Source: Otis tarda (Eukaryota > Chordata > Aves > Otidiformes > Otididae). Taken from it: 64,000 nt of DNA. Positions 1-12,900 of the stretch are shown one piece after another. Within the stretch, counting starts at the first letter, position 1. Every line of letters begins with the position of its first letter. Below the pieces are notes generated by a model, which saw nothing but the letters and a program-made list of their open reading frames with translations, ran no database searches and was not told the DNA's origin. The stretch is from contig CM048552.1 in NCBI GenBank assembly GCA_026413225.1, forward strand, positions 25,347,001 through 25,411,000. Direction: 5' to 3'. The position numbers and the translations under genes were made by a program.

Positions 1-3000
1 TTCAGTTCTTCAGAGTTCCAAGAAGAGATTGCCAATGTTTTGCAATAACTAGCCTAAAAGCCTTTAATAAGTAGCCTAAAAGCCTGCTGAATCCACATGG
101 GGTCGGGGCGGGGGGGAGGGGAGTGTGGAACCAAACAACACTCTTTCTGAGTGACTATACTAGATAGTGACTCAACAATGCATTCAGAAATTGAATGCCG
201 GGCTGCTTAGTGTGTGCAGGTACTGCAGGGTGCTGAACACCCAACTTTTCTATAAAGGAAATGCTGAAGAGGCTTGTCAGTCTGCATTTCAAACCACCAG
301 TGTGCTGAGTTGAAGGTTCCCATATAGACTGGAATAAATTAAAAATGGTAGAAGAAAAAAAAAATGAAAAAGGAGAAGGGGCAGTAATGTAGACCCTACT
401 TAGGTGAAATCAAAAGTGACTCTTAAAGGCAATTATATGACTTTCCATCCTTATACCAAAATTTCTCTTTTTTCTATACTTCTCCTTCCTACTGTCATCC
501 ATCTCTGTAGAAAAAAATTATTGTCCTCGTGTCTGTATTTGGTAGTTTTAGGAAGATTTCAATGGAAGCCTCAGAATTAAAACCGTTACTATTGTCGTGC
601 TCCACTAGCTGACAGCCCTGGAAATATTTATGCAAAGTATCAGTGTTTCTTTAGCTGGAACTATACTTCCCAGCAAGATTTCTGCACAAAATAGTGGCAT
701 CACAGTAACACAGGGAAGAAGAGAGTCAAGACGTACAAAATATTGGATGAGGTTAGTGATGAAAGGACAAGATACTTGGCCCAGCCCATGGTTCAGTTTG
801 CCTGAGTGCGGGTTTGTCTGTACTTCTACGGTAAAAGGACATTATGATTTTTTAGAACTTTCTTTACACATTGCCTTTCAGCTGCAGTTTAATATGCTTG
901 CTCTGATGGAGGACATTATGCTCCTTGTACTTCCACCAAAATAAATGAGTAATTTTCAAATAGAGAAATAAGAAAATAGAGGGGTTTTTTTCCCCAAAAA
1001 AAAATATATTTGCAACCTAAACCATATTATAAGCATTACAGAAAGGTGCAAACATACAAACTCTTTCCCTTGTGGTTTCAAACATGAATTTCAGATCCCA
1101 TTGATGTAATGAAGAATATATACATATGAAAAAATAACGGTTGTAATGTTGCATAAAAGGAATAATCATTACCCTGTCAAACCCTTGATGCTGCATAATA
1201 AACTTCTGTTGGTTGGGCAGTAACAGTTTAACATCCTTTTTCAGTAACTTTCATTAAAGGGGGAAGTTGGAATGTTCATATTATTTCATAAGGTATGCAA
1301 AACACAGAAAATAAACATGCCTTTGGGTTGTATGAGACAGCTCTTAGTGTTAAGGCCATGATTTCTAGTATAGCATCCTCGTGTCACTCGTTGCCAAATG
1401 GATGGATAAGAGAGAAGGAAATGCATGTGATATTTGTCCAATTATTAGTGGAGAAGAACTAGCAACAATTAGTACCAACTAATACTGTCTTGAGAGTCTC
1501 AGTAAAAAAGCCAGAATCAGATAAGTATGGATTTAACTCTATTTTTGTTTAGCTGCATGCAGCCTCCTCATCAAATTAAAGATTTACTGTCAGATCACTG
1601 TGGAGTAACTTCCACTGCTGGTACAGCAGCTTGTGTGCTCTCCCATGTTTTTTCTGTGTCTGTAATTGCAGTCGTAGTTAGTAATAAATTCCACATTCAT
1701 GCAGTACTTCACTAACAACAGAATGTTTGTCAGACGTGAATTTAAGGTGTTTTGAACTAGATTAAAGTATCACTGTAGTCAGATGTGTCAGGGAGGTGCT
1801 GAGTCTCCTCAGTCTTTTTGTTTCCTGGTCTTTCATCCCACAGCTTTCGGTGTATGATTTCTAACCTGAAGATTACAGATACCCATTTTTCTACAGTTAA
1901 AGTATGTTTCTATACAGAGTAGAAACAACAAAACTGATATAGATTCTTTAAATAATTGAGAAACAGAGATATTATGGAGATCTGAACATTGTATTTCCAG
2001 TCCAGCTCTGAGATGTGCAAAGATTAAGTCCTGGTCCTGTGGAGCAGTCGGACACCTAACTGGTTTTGGTGGGTCTTCCTGCTCATTCCAGCTCTGTACC
2101 ACGTCCCTGCATGGATCGGAAATAAGAAAAGTCTTTCAGGAGACCACTTAATGTTATTTAATGAAGAATTAGCAAATCTGTTGAGGTAGATTTATGCAGT
2201 AGATTTAAACCAAGAATCAAACCTAGAAAGATGCAAAAGGAGGCACCAAGGAGACCAATACACTCTGGTATTGATTTCAAAAAGGACAAGAGTTACTAAT
2301 TGCTGAGGAAAATCAGTTCCTGATGATACAAAATTCTGTAGGCTTGATATTTTGTCAGAAAGAAAATGTTCCAATAAATAGGGCTAAAATAAAATTTCTA
2401 ATGTTTGCTTAGAATAATAAATTTTATAACATTCATTCCCATGTAAGACTGGAGATTTAAGATCTCAAAGTTTTGACTAGCAGAGACCATGATTGGAGTG
2501 GAAAACCTGAGAGAGAAATTTGCTGCTGTTTTCAGTATACAAAATGTGTTCCAAAATGAAGTGGAAAAATAAAATTGCTTAGAGGTGGTTCTGTGACACA
2601 GTGATAAATCTTTACCTGAAATAAACATCCGCTTCCCTGTTGGTAGTGGGTACTTCTGCAGTGAAGGGAAATCAGCTCTGGCGAAGGACTCTGTCAGTCA
2701 TTACGGTATCAGCCCACATACCTTAACAGCAGTGTAAATGTGGTGAGAAGACCGGGCTTATGGTTGAAGATGATCAAACATCAGATCATTGCAGTTTCTG
2801 TAGTAAAGCAAATGAGCAAGTGAAAGCAGAAAAATTATGCATACAAAGGAAAGCGATGTGGCACAATTAGAGCCAGAAGCAGCAGGATTATTTTGTTGGG
2901 ATTTTTTTAGACTTACTGTTGGAGTTTTTAAAGGAGTGTGCAACACTGCAGCATTTAGCACTGAAATTATTGTTACTTTTGACTACTTTTCTAGCAAGAT

Positions 3001-6000
3001 TAAAAAAAAAAAGAAGAGACAATAACAGGAATTTTTTAACTTAATATGATGGTTGCATGAGATCCACACTTGTTTTGACAAGAATTTTGCACTTCCCATC
3101 TATACACATGCAGCACTGAAATTGTTCACATTAGCAAAAGTCATTGAACAGATGTTCATGAATCAATGGCTCCTCCAAATGTGTGAAGTACTGGATTTGC
3201 TGTTTCCATTGCTTACCTACATTTGGTAGTTAAAACATATCCTATTACAAATATAAAGCATTACATTTTTCTATTATATTACAAATCATTAAAGATATAC
3301 TTTTGTAAATAGCAGTTTCAGAAATTAGATGAATTGATTTGCAAGTTCTTCTTTCTCACTCTTCTGTCCACATAAAATAAATTATCTGCAACATACTTTG
3401 ACTCAAATGAGATGAAAATTTCAGTCTATTTTCACAGACAACCAAGTTACAGCCTACAGGTTCACCTGCTCCCCTTTATGAAAAGTGAAAATCAGCTATA
3501 GGATTTATTTTCTTGCATAAAATATTTCACTGTTATTGCTGTTGAAAGTTTAAATATAAAGAAGAGTAACTTTTCTTTATTCAGTGCTCAAATTCTGGAG
3601 GCCACATTGTTAGTTCTTATTTAAAAACCATCCAAAAGTTTTTCAGTTAAACAACTAAAAAGTTATTCAGTCTTATGAAGAATAGGAACAATCCTTTGTA
3701 TGGTGGTTGACTTTTAATCTGTGGATCAGAAAGATGTTTCTGAGAAGTACTGTATTTTCTCCAGAAAAATACCAGGGTGCAACTCCAACCTTAAAAGAAA
3801 AATACAGATTTGTCTGACCTATACCTTGCAGCTTAGCTTTTCCATTTAAAATAAATGTTCCACTATATAGCTACTCCAAGGAGGTTAAGCAGATGTGAGA
3901 ACAGGGAATATTAGCATTTCAATAGGTATTAATAAATCTGTTTGAAAGAAGACAAATGTGTTTTGGAAGAAAAATGTTAAATTTTTTAGAAACCAGCTGG
4001 ATATAGTTATATTAGCACATAAAATCTATAAATTGAAATAAGAAATTACAGTAATGGTGATCAAAATTTGCATCATGGTAATTACTGTTTGGATATTGAT
4101 TTCATGAATGATTGGGTATCCTCCTAACCTATTTTTCAGCATTAAACCTAACAGACCTTGAATAGACATATGGTTATAGAATAAATAGACAAAAGTATTG
4201 ACAGAATTTTATTGTGGAAATAACAAGTGATTCAATAAACTCATATTTATTGGCTAGGCAGGCTATATTTATGATCTTGGCATTATATGTAGATTTATGC
4301 AATTTACTTGCACAGTTCTTAGCCACAGATGATCATGGGACGGTAGCTTCTCCAAAGTTATAGTTTGCAATAACATTATAGGTAATTTGAAGATGATCTA
4401 TACACCGAAAATCTGATGTCTCTTTATATCCTCTCAGATGTAGAAGCTGAAAGTGTGATATCCATTTCAATGGAATTTGGTTAAAATGAAGTTATATTCA
4501 TAAACAGGAAGAACAAACAAATAGTTAATTTGTGGGATGGAATATGACCAGGTGTCGTAAAAGAAGTAGCCAGGAAAAAAAAAGTTAAAAGCTTTCAAAT
4601 CTTGATCACCAATATAATTTGATTTTAGAACAGTAAAGTGTATTTCAAAACAGGCTAGCTTGTGTACAGCTGCATGCTTTACTCAGTCTGTCCCTTGGTT
4701 TGGCTCACCCTTAATAACTGTTGAGTGCCCAGTATCTTCTTATATTCATGGCACAATCTTTACAGCTCAGAATTTTATTTTTAACAAGACAAAAGTTTAT
4801 TAGTGGGTACTGAGAGTGCAAAATACAGACACTAAGGCCATTCTTATTACTACACTTCATTTTATACTGACAAAACAGGAAAATGCAAATTGCAAATGGT
4901 TATTAGCAGCAGTGTTCAAATGGGTTCCTCTGCTGCCGAGAGTTCAATATTTTACATTTTGATTACACTGTAATTTCTGACTTTTCCTTCAGTTAATGCC
5001 TGATGTGTTAATAGCATGTATAATAATATACTTTTAAATGTACAGCATCTAGATAAAATAAATTTCTGTCTGGATTATTGGAGGTCTCATACCCACGTTA
5101 ATTCTTGGAAGAAGCAAACTAAAATGAACATGATACCACTTCTGGTTTGGCTGCTTTCTCCCAACTTCTGATTTCAAATGGTAGGAGGAAGGATTGTTCT
5201 GCAACAACACAAAGCTCCAAAGAAGCAGAGCCTCTGTTCTAGTAATCCATAAGGAATAGTAAGGATGAGCTGCAAGCCTTGTATAGTTTGCTGTGATACT
5301 GGCAACTGAGAGGAATATCAGGTGCCCGCAAGTAAGTGTAATGCTAAAGAATACAGTGTTGGATTTGCCTTTTCTAACAGAGCATGATTCTTCACGTGCT
5401 CTTTCATAAGGAATGATGTTAAAATCTAGGCAGTAAAATCTGTGACCATTTGCTCTACCAGATAATTAACTTCCAAAGACATGGCTTTAGGAGGCTATGA
5501 GAGTTAGCTGAAGTCCTGATCAGCAAGGATCATGAAGATCAATGTGTGGAACGTTTCCACCATGAACACTGAACTTTAGGAACAGATTCAGACTGTTGCT
5601 TTTCAGCCCAAGATTTTCATTTACTGCTGCAGGTGGAAGAAGGGTTGGGAGAAAGATGTCAGCCAAGGACAGTGATCAGATCTGATGTTAAAGATGATTT
5701 CCAGTACTACATTAGTATCAACAACAGGTGGATGACCCAGTGTTGTCCATCCACATCAGTCTCTCATTGTGCACCTAAAGAAGCAAATTCTGCCAGGCTC
5801 CATGGGCAAGGGAGCTGGTGTGTGCCCCATCCTTCCCTGCTGTGTCCTGCAGGAATGGAGCCTGGCTATGTGTCTCCAGAGGAAGCTGCACCACTTATTG
5901 GGAAGGACCTGGAGCCAGATGCTGGGATGGCCAGACCCCAGCACGTGCCATGGCATGTGCCTGCCACTCGGCTTGCAGAAGCTGAGTCGCTCGTGCTGAT

Positions 6001-7143
6001 CCTATCTTTGCTGAACAACCTGGGTCTCTTCCCTTTAGTCAGCGTGTCTTCTTCTGATTTCTTTTCTTCTATCTGTGAGTCAGTGCTTGCACTAGATCTT
6101 TGTAGAGAGGCTTTTATTTTGTTTTGTTGTTTTAAATAGGAGTTTCTTTTGATTATTTGGGTGGTTCCATCCACAACTGAAGGCTTCTGGAAGCTCGGGA
6201 ACAAATATATCCTGGTGTCTGAGGGAGAGGAAGTGCACTTAATGAAGTGCTTAGGTTGTGTTTGTGATTGCAAGGCAGCATTCTTCCAGAATAGTGGGAT
6301 CTGAGCAGGGGAGACTGAAGAGATGGCTATCTCATGTTTATGAAGGTGCTTTCACCTTGGAAGTCTCATTTCTGTATTGTGACCAAACCTACCCCTGGGA
6401 CCACTGCTGGGAAGAGCAGCAGTGCTAGGCATTATCTTGCCCTGTGACTGCAGCATCTGTCATCAAATCACAAAACAGTTTTGTCCCTGTCAGGAAGGTA
6501 ATTTCTTGTCAGAGTCGCTGTTTCAATTACCACTTTAGCTGAGGCTAAGGCTATGTCCACCACATTCAGAGAGAGCGAGGATCTATCTAATCCAGACAAA
6601 GCAAAGAAGACAGAACGTAATGTAAGATTCGGTTACTTTTCAGTGAACCTCACGTTCGTAGTGTGGCATGTGTTCAGCCACCTGTAGGACTGGGTTGTAC
6701 AGAACCACTGCTTTCTTAAAACTTTTTGGTTTTGGTTGCGTATTACTTTCTAGACTTTGTCTCAGTCTGTAACTCGTGTTAGCTGAAGGATTTTCATGTA
6801 CCTGTTAGATCTCTTTGCTGGAGGATTACTACTGTATGTTCATTTCTAACAATGAAGAGTCCATGTAAATTATTCTTGAATGTAAAATGAAAATACTGCT
6901 TTTTGTAAATGAGGCCCTCTAAGATTTTAGCTTGTGTAATACACCTTCTTATAGAGCATATTCTTAAGGTCACCTGTTTTCTTTATTTCTTTAGTTTCTG
7001 CTAACTGCAATATCTCAGGTAGTAGAAAAAATGAAGAGAAACTGGAGCTGCGCTTACTTTTTACATTTTGTCTGTGCCTAGTAGCGTGGTCAGAACCAGT
7101 ATCATCAATGCAATGAGTACCATGCAGTTGTTTAGGAAAGTGA

Positions 7144-8112
7144 AATCATAGAATCATAGAATGGTTAGAGTTGGAAGGGATCTTCAAAGGTCATCTAGTC
7201 CAACCCCCCTGCAAGGAGCAGGGACATCCCCGACAATCACCTCCCTCGACCTGCTGGCCACACTCCTCTTGATGCAGCCCAGGATGCGGTTGGCCTTCTG
7301 GGCCGCAAGGGCGCATTGCTAGCTCATGTTGAGCTTCTTGTCCACCAGCACTCCGAAGTCCTTCTCCTCAGGGCTGCTCTCAATCCATTCCCCGCCCAGC
7401 CTGTATTTGTGCCTGGGATTGCCACGACCCAGGTGCAGGACCTTGCACTTGGCCTGGCTGAACTTCATGAGGTTGGCACGGGCCCACCTCTGCAGCTTGT
7501 CAAGGTCCCTCTGGATGGCATCCCTCCCTTCCAGCTTGTCAACGGCACCACACAGCTTGGTGTCATCGGCGAACTTGCTGAGGGTGCACTCTATCCCACT
7601 GTCCATGTCGCCGACAAAGATCTTGAACAGGGCCAGGCCCAACATGGACCCCTGAGGGATGCCACTCATGACCGGTCTCCATTTGGACATTGAGCCGTTG
7701 ACCACCACTCTCTGAGTGCGGCCATCCAGCCAACTCCTTATCCACCGAGTGGTCTGTCCATCAAACCCATGTCTCTCTAGTTTAGAGAGAAGGATGTCGT
7801 GCAGGACAGTGTCAAAAGCTTTGCACAAGTCCAGGTAGATGATATCCGTTGCTCGTCCCTTGTCCACCGATGCTATCACCGATGCTTTCGGTGGTCATAG
7901 AAGGCCACCGAATTGGTCAGGCACGATCTGCTCTTGATGAAGCCATGTTGGCTGTCAACAACCACCTCCTTGCTCTCCATATGCATGGTTTCCAGGAGAA
8001 TCTGCTCCATGACAGGCAGAATCTGCACCTCTGCCAGGCACAGAGGTGAGGCTGACCAGCCTGTAGTTGTCCGGGTCTTCCTTGTTCCCCTTTTTAAAAA
8101 TAGGGGTAATAG
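7144..8112 (-). mobile_element. CR1 LINE copy with internal deletion, reverse transcriptase fragment
   Basis: This is a non-LTR retrotransposon of the avian CR1 family, inserted antisense to CADPS2. The 3' tail is at 7144-7230: ATAGAATCATAGAATGG, then the typical TTGGAAGGGA and the TCATCTAGTCCAACCCC block. It is followed directly by coding sequence, so several hundred bases between the reverse transcriptase C-terminus and the 3' UTR are missing. The minus-strand frame at 7319-7879 (186 codons) reads as CR1 reverse transcriptase, with [25 protein letters not shown] and the catalytic FADDTKL motif. Upstream RT sequence ([20 protein letters not shown]) continues to about 8110 in other frames, so the copy is frameshifted and inactive. 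It is 5' truncated. The upstream boundary is approximate. Confidence 0.93.
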
Positions 8113-8150
8113 CTTGTTGGAGGAAGTTGCCATCTAATTTGTGTAACTTT

Positions 8151-8169
8151 CCTTTTTTTTTTTTTTTTG
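8151..8169. repeat. poly-T tract
   Basis: An uninterrupted run of T of roughly 18 bases lies just beyond the CR1 copy. It is a simple repeat. No polyadenylated retrocopy was recognised beside it. Confidence 0.8.
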
Positions 8170-8336
8170 TACCACTGTCACACAGAGGGGGGGAAAGGCT
8201 GACAAACCAAGTGTCTTAACCGAGATAAGAGATGAAGAGCTAGAAGTTTGTCTGCCTAATTTAGCGTCTCTAAAAGCATGAAACCTTGTGACAGTAATTG
8301 TCTTGCAGAGCTATAGTCCCTCTGATAAAAAACAAT

Positions 8337-9274
8337 TGTCGTAGTTCAGCCCGGATCGGGACCAGACTACGCAGTCTCTCTCTCACTTCCCCCTCCCTCT
8401 TCCTGGGCTTAACATTATGTCTACTACCTTCCCCGCCCCGAGCGGCACAGGGGGGAAGAGGGAATGGGGGTCGCGGTCAGTTCATCACACGTTGTTTTAC
8501 GCCGCTGCGTCATCGTCGGGGGAAGAACTCCTCGCATTCCTCCTCTGCTCCTTCATCCGGTCCCTCCCATGGGCTACAGTCCTTCGTGAAACTGCTTCGA
8601 TGTGGGTCATCTCTTCCACGGGGTGCAGTCCCTCCAGAACAGCTGTCCCAGGGGGCCCTCCACGGGCCACAGCCTCCTTCAGGCATCCACCTGCCTTGGC
8701 GTGGGGTCCTCCATGGGCTGCAGGTGAATCTCTGCTCCTCTGTGGACCTCCATGGGCTGCAGGGGGACAACCTGCTCCACCATGGTCGTCACCACAGGCT
8801 GCAGGGGAATCTTGGCCAGGAGCTGCATTACTCCCCCCCTCCTTCTTCACTGACCTTGGCGTCTGCAGCTGTTCCTCACAACAGGCTGGCAGACGCCTCT
8901 CAGGATCCTTTTTACATCTCATTCACTTCTCATCTCCTCTCCACTTCTTGCAGCCAGGCCGGGCCGAGTTGGGCCCAGTCGGCTGCCTGGCAGGAGGCCA
9001 GAGGGTGAGGCCTACAAGGCTCACACCTCCCCCTCTCTGCCCCTACTCAGCTTCTTCACATCTTCTCTCTTTTTTTTCCTCTTTTCAGCTTCTTAAATAC
9101 GTTATCCCAGAGGTGTTATCACGGAACATTCTGCTACCCATTGGCTCGGCCTTGGCCAGCATTGGGTCCGCCCTAGGCCCAGCCGAGTCTACTGAACAAA
9201 GGGGAGCGACTTCTAGCAGTTTCCTACAGAAGCTACCACCTTAGCCCCCCCCCTCACTAAACAAAACCAGAACA
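8337..9274 (-). mobile_element. Solo LTR, avian endogenous retrovirus (ERVL-like), shorter copy
   Basis: This is a fossil LTR about 0.94 kb long, with no internal retroviral region beside it. On the + strand it starts TGTCGTAGTTCAGCC and ends near ACAAAACCAGAACA. It is clearly the same family as 17298-18434, to which it aligns at about 90% by eye over long stretches, and it is the shorter of the two. The TATA-like TATTTAAGAAG on the minus strand (around 9093-9099) shows that transcription would run antisense to CADPS2. CAAT occurs just before and just after it, which may be the remnant of a target-site duplication. It is much richer in G+C than the surrounding intron, so long open frames across it on both strands are incidental. 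Class assignment is inferred from its ends and its sister copy. Confidence 0.85.
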
Positions 9275-9875
9275 CAATTTTATCAAGTTTTTTTGTGTTT
9301 GTGTTTGCATTTTTCCTACATGCTTTTACTCAGTTGTAACATCTCCTGAAATATAAGATTTTCTGTTTGTCTCTTACTTTCTGCATAGTTCATTCCCTTA
9401 AAGTTGAAAATATAAGTGTTTTCTTTCAAACTGAGACATGATTCTTTGCTGAATTAGTTTGACTTGTATACACAAGATAGTTAACCTAATAATATATTTT
9501 ATAGAAAAATTTCTCATCCCTTTCCCCCTTGACTCCTTCCTCCTCCTCCTTCACTTTCTTGCTTGGTTTTGTTTTCCTCTATGAGGATATAATTTCAGTA
9601 CTTTGGGTTTTGCCATTAAAAAAAAATTAGTGATTTTTAATGACAAAAGTCATACAGAAAACTTCTGTTTTGTCTTATCATAGAGAAAATCCAGTTTTCC
9701 CATGTATGCTTTCCCTTGAATGCTCAAAAATGTATTTCCGTGCTGCCTTCTCTCAAAAGTTTGAAAATTAAATTCTATGAGTGCATTAATAAATATTCTG
9801 CCGAAAGATTACAGTCCTATCACTCTCAGGCCTGTCCTCTGTCTTAGTTAAATTATATTCCTTTATTTATTGCAG

Positions 9876-9987
9876 ATGGGGAACTCAAGGGGATTTCACC
9901 ACTACTCACCCTCGGCCTGTTGTCAAAGTAAAACTCTTTACAGAAAGCACCGGGGTGCTGGCACTCGAAGATAAGGAACTGGGAAGA
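9876..9987 (+). CDS. CADPS2: CADPS2 exon 1 of 7 in window (C2-like domain)
   Basis: This 112-nt exon is bounded by TGCAG (9871-9875) and the donor GTGAGT (9988). Its first base completes a codon begun in the previous exon. The 37 codons that follow start [16 protein letters not shown] and end [12 protein letters not shown], the highly conserved core of the CAPS-family C2-like domain. CADPS2 is a cytosolic, membrane-associated factor that primes dense-core vesicles for Ca2+-triggered exocytosis. It acts with SNAREs and phosphoinositides. CADPS carries a close version of the same stretch. WGTQG with HPRP fits the CADPS2 form as I remember it, and the next exons settle the paralogue. The exon ends in phase 0. 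An ATG-initiated frame overlapping this exon is in the wrong frame and is not real. Confidence 0.96.
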
Positions 9988-12900
9988 GTGAGTATTATGT
10001 GTAGAAGTTATAAATATGTGAGAAATTATGCTTAGAAATGCAAGTATTGATGAAACAGGTATTCAATACAGCACCAGCTCTGCTGCAGGTATACTAAACA
10101 ATGCTTTTTGTTTTGGGGGTGACTTTTCCCAGTGTTCAAAATGTGGTATGTTGCCTTGGATTGCCTTTCAGAAACTTGCATCAGGGATCCATGACAGTTC
10201 TGTTTGTCTTGTTTAAATCTTCTTTTAATTCCTAGCTGACCTGCCAATGCTTTTAGCTATTCAAATTAGGAGTGAAGAGGAGAGAGAGAAGACTTGACAT
10301 GTAATAAATACAGCAAACAATTGGGAAAAGGAAAGGAAGGGCTTAAGTGGTGGAAGGATGGGGAAGGAAAGGAGTCATGGAGATATGTCAGACTAAAATA
10401 AGAGTTCTCATTCTTGTACTGTATAAGCTTCCCTTTTCACATTTTCGTTATCTTGACAGGATCATTTATCCTTCTTAGGCCAAAATCAGAGGCTAGAGAG
10501 TGCAGTGTGTCATAGGAAGAGGAGGGTAGTGTGAACGAGGCAGAGAGGATCTGCAAATCTCGCCCCCCCATCTCCTGTTGAAATTCTCGCCTCTGACATG
10601 TAGCACATGGAGGATAGCTCACGTTTTAACACTCAGTTCTACATTCAGAGTCATGGCTGTATCTCATTCAAGCGAGGATAGCTTGTTGGGAAGAGCAGGG
10701 CTGTTCCCCACTTTGTGTCCTCCAAGTGCAGCCAGCTGCACAAGGACAGATTCTCCCACACACTGAGTCAATTGTTAAGGTCAAGACTGTATCCCCAGTA
10801 TTACTTCTTCTGTCATCTCATGTCTTCCTAGGAGGCGTCCAGGATCACTTGGTCAAGGATGACTGAGGTGAAGGTGGGATCTGCGAGGGGAAGATGTCCA
10901 GCAGGGCTAAAACACTGGGCAGGCATTGTGGCAGATACGGAGGAGCCGCAGGGGTGCAGCTGAGCAGACTAGAGTCAGCAATATCTGGATGCAAAAATAC
11001 GAAGAGAGATATTGAAAGGGTGGACTTACATGAAATGCATAGTGCTGTTAAATACAGAGAAGTTTCTTCTCTGTCCCTGCTTGCTCAGTCCTTTCAAAGA
11101 AGCAAAAGGAAAGTCAATGCAAAGGTGCAGGGCAGTGTAGAAGGGACTGTGTGGCCACCAGGAACAGTAGCCAGCAGAGTCATTGCCAAGGAATCAGAGA
11201 AGAAAATAAATGTTCACAGAATAAAGGGGCTAGGAATTACAAGTTTTAACAGGATCCTCTTGCTCTGCAACCTTAAATAGCCGAAGCTCAGGTATAGGCT
11301 TGGTCTACTTTCTCACACTGCAGCTTGTCCAAGTTTCTAGGATAGGAAGTTAAAAATATTTTAAATTATTTTGAAGAATAGAAACATTTCAAATGTAAAA
11401 TATTGACTATAGCTTTTGCCTTAAGTGATTCCTGTGGCCCCAGACGGTTTGTTTTGTGTTTTTTCTTGCCTCTTCTCCCTTCCCACTCCTGGCTGCCTTC
11501 TGACACATCCGTATTTGTCAGCTGGTCAAACCAGCTTAAAGAAGGTAATAACTTTCCTTTCTTGGTTGGAAGAGGCATGAGGGGAGAGCGAGAAAATAAA
11601 AATAGGTAATTGAGAGGGGCTAGGGCTGAGCTCAGTGTCGTATGGTTGGAGCCTGACCCAGCTTTCCCAGAGATGGAGCAAGATACATAAAAGACAAAAG
11701 TCTGCATGCTTTTGTCAGGTGCTCTAAGATTTGGCAGTTTGTATCAGAATTAGGCTATTGAAATAATCACTTTTTGCGGTTTTTTTTTCCTACCTTGTCA
11801 CACAGAACAAAGGCCATAATCTTTTTTTCCCTTTGCATTAAATCTTGTGCTGAGATTTGGCGTAGCAAAAGTACCTGAGAGGTACCTGGATACTGATTTT
11901 ACATTTTATAGTCCATTCCTGATTTTCCAAAAATGTCCGGCCCCAGTCCTTACCCCAAAAATACCTCCTGTAAAAGATGTCAGTAAAAGATAAACCTCCT
12001 GCAATGACCTTATGTACAGCGCATGGTCCTTAGCAGTGGAGAATAACATGAAAAAGGGCATGTTGGCTGTGCATCGGCTTGTTTGGGCATCTAGTCTGTC
12101 CTCCTGCACCTCCCAGGTCTGGCAATACCCCGGGTGCTGACAGGATCCTTCCAGCTGGTGGTGGCACATGCTCAACTTTGGAGAACAGCAAATCTGCCAG
12201 CTTAGCTCTCTGGTTTAACCAGAGTATTTGAGAGTGGTGGTTGCTAGGTTCAGGGGAGACTGGGAGAGTATTTGACAGAATTTTTACAAAGTAAGGTGCA
12301 GTGTACAGTCATGCTATGCATTTTAGCTTTCAAAGGTTTGTTTTGTTGTTGATGTCTTCATTTTCAGGTTTGAGAGATTTAAATTCAGGTAGCCTTTGAA
12401 AAGATGCACAGGGTTATTGTGAACATTTTGTGCTGTTTAATCTATAATTAGAAACAGAAGGCAGCATCAAGCTACATGATTTGAATTTTGAACTTCCATC
12501 ACATACCAAAGGGTTTCTTCTGCCACCAAGGGATCAGCTTTTTATGAAAACAGATCTAAGGTGTGAAATGTGGAGCCAGCAAAGTTTTCCCCAGAGCTGC
12601 AGAGGAGAAAGAATTTCCATTGACCCCATCAGTGCAAGGCGGTCTCTCACACTTAACTTAAGATGTAGACCTTGATCTCAGTATGACAGCACTACAGCTC
12701 CTCAGTTTCAGGAGGAGACATTGCTGATTTCCAGAAGTAACTAGCTGATGTCGGACCAGAAGGGATGCAGGCTCGTGCTTTCATTAGAGAGGGCAGACCA
12801 TACTTAGAGCTTTCTATACACCGTGTTAGGAAGCAGAAGATGGGGGCTATTCAGCTTCTGCTGCGGAAGTCAGCAGGTGAGCATTAAGCGACAGAAGGGT

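Larger units (their letters stand above)
1..9875 (+). other. CADPS2: CADPS2 intron, 3' part (window starts inside it)
   Basis: This is intronic sequence upstream of the first visible exon and ends in a normal acceptor (pyrimidine-rich tract, then TGCAG at 9871-9875). The preceding exon, which must end with two bases of a codon, lies outside the window. The stretch contains a CR1 LINE copy and a solo LTR, listed separately. From 1 to about 7140 I see only AT-rich unique-looking DNA with short A/T runs. The longest open frame, 5633-6139, has no recognisable domain. Confidence 0.85.

Noticed and set aside
5633-6139. 168-codon + strand open frame in the first intron
   Set aside because: No recognisable domain, and low-complexity Ser/Leu-rich C-terminal part. 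Overlapping frames on both strands are equally open and there are no splice or promoter signals. Treated as chance.
8298-9244. Long overlapping open frames (up to 275 codons) on both strands
   Set aside because: They lie mostly in a GC-rich solo LTR, where stops are rare, and similar frames occur in the sister LTR at 17608-18406. They are non-coding relic sequence.
10894-11280. 128-codon + strand open frame just after the first exon
   Set aside because: Intronic, no recognisable family, no acceptor/donor logic, and not in the CADPS2 protein.
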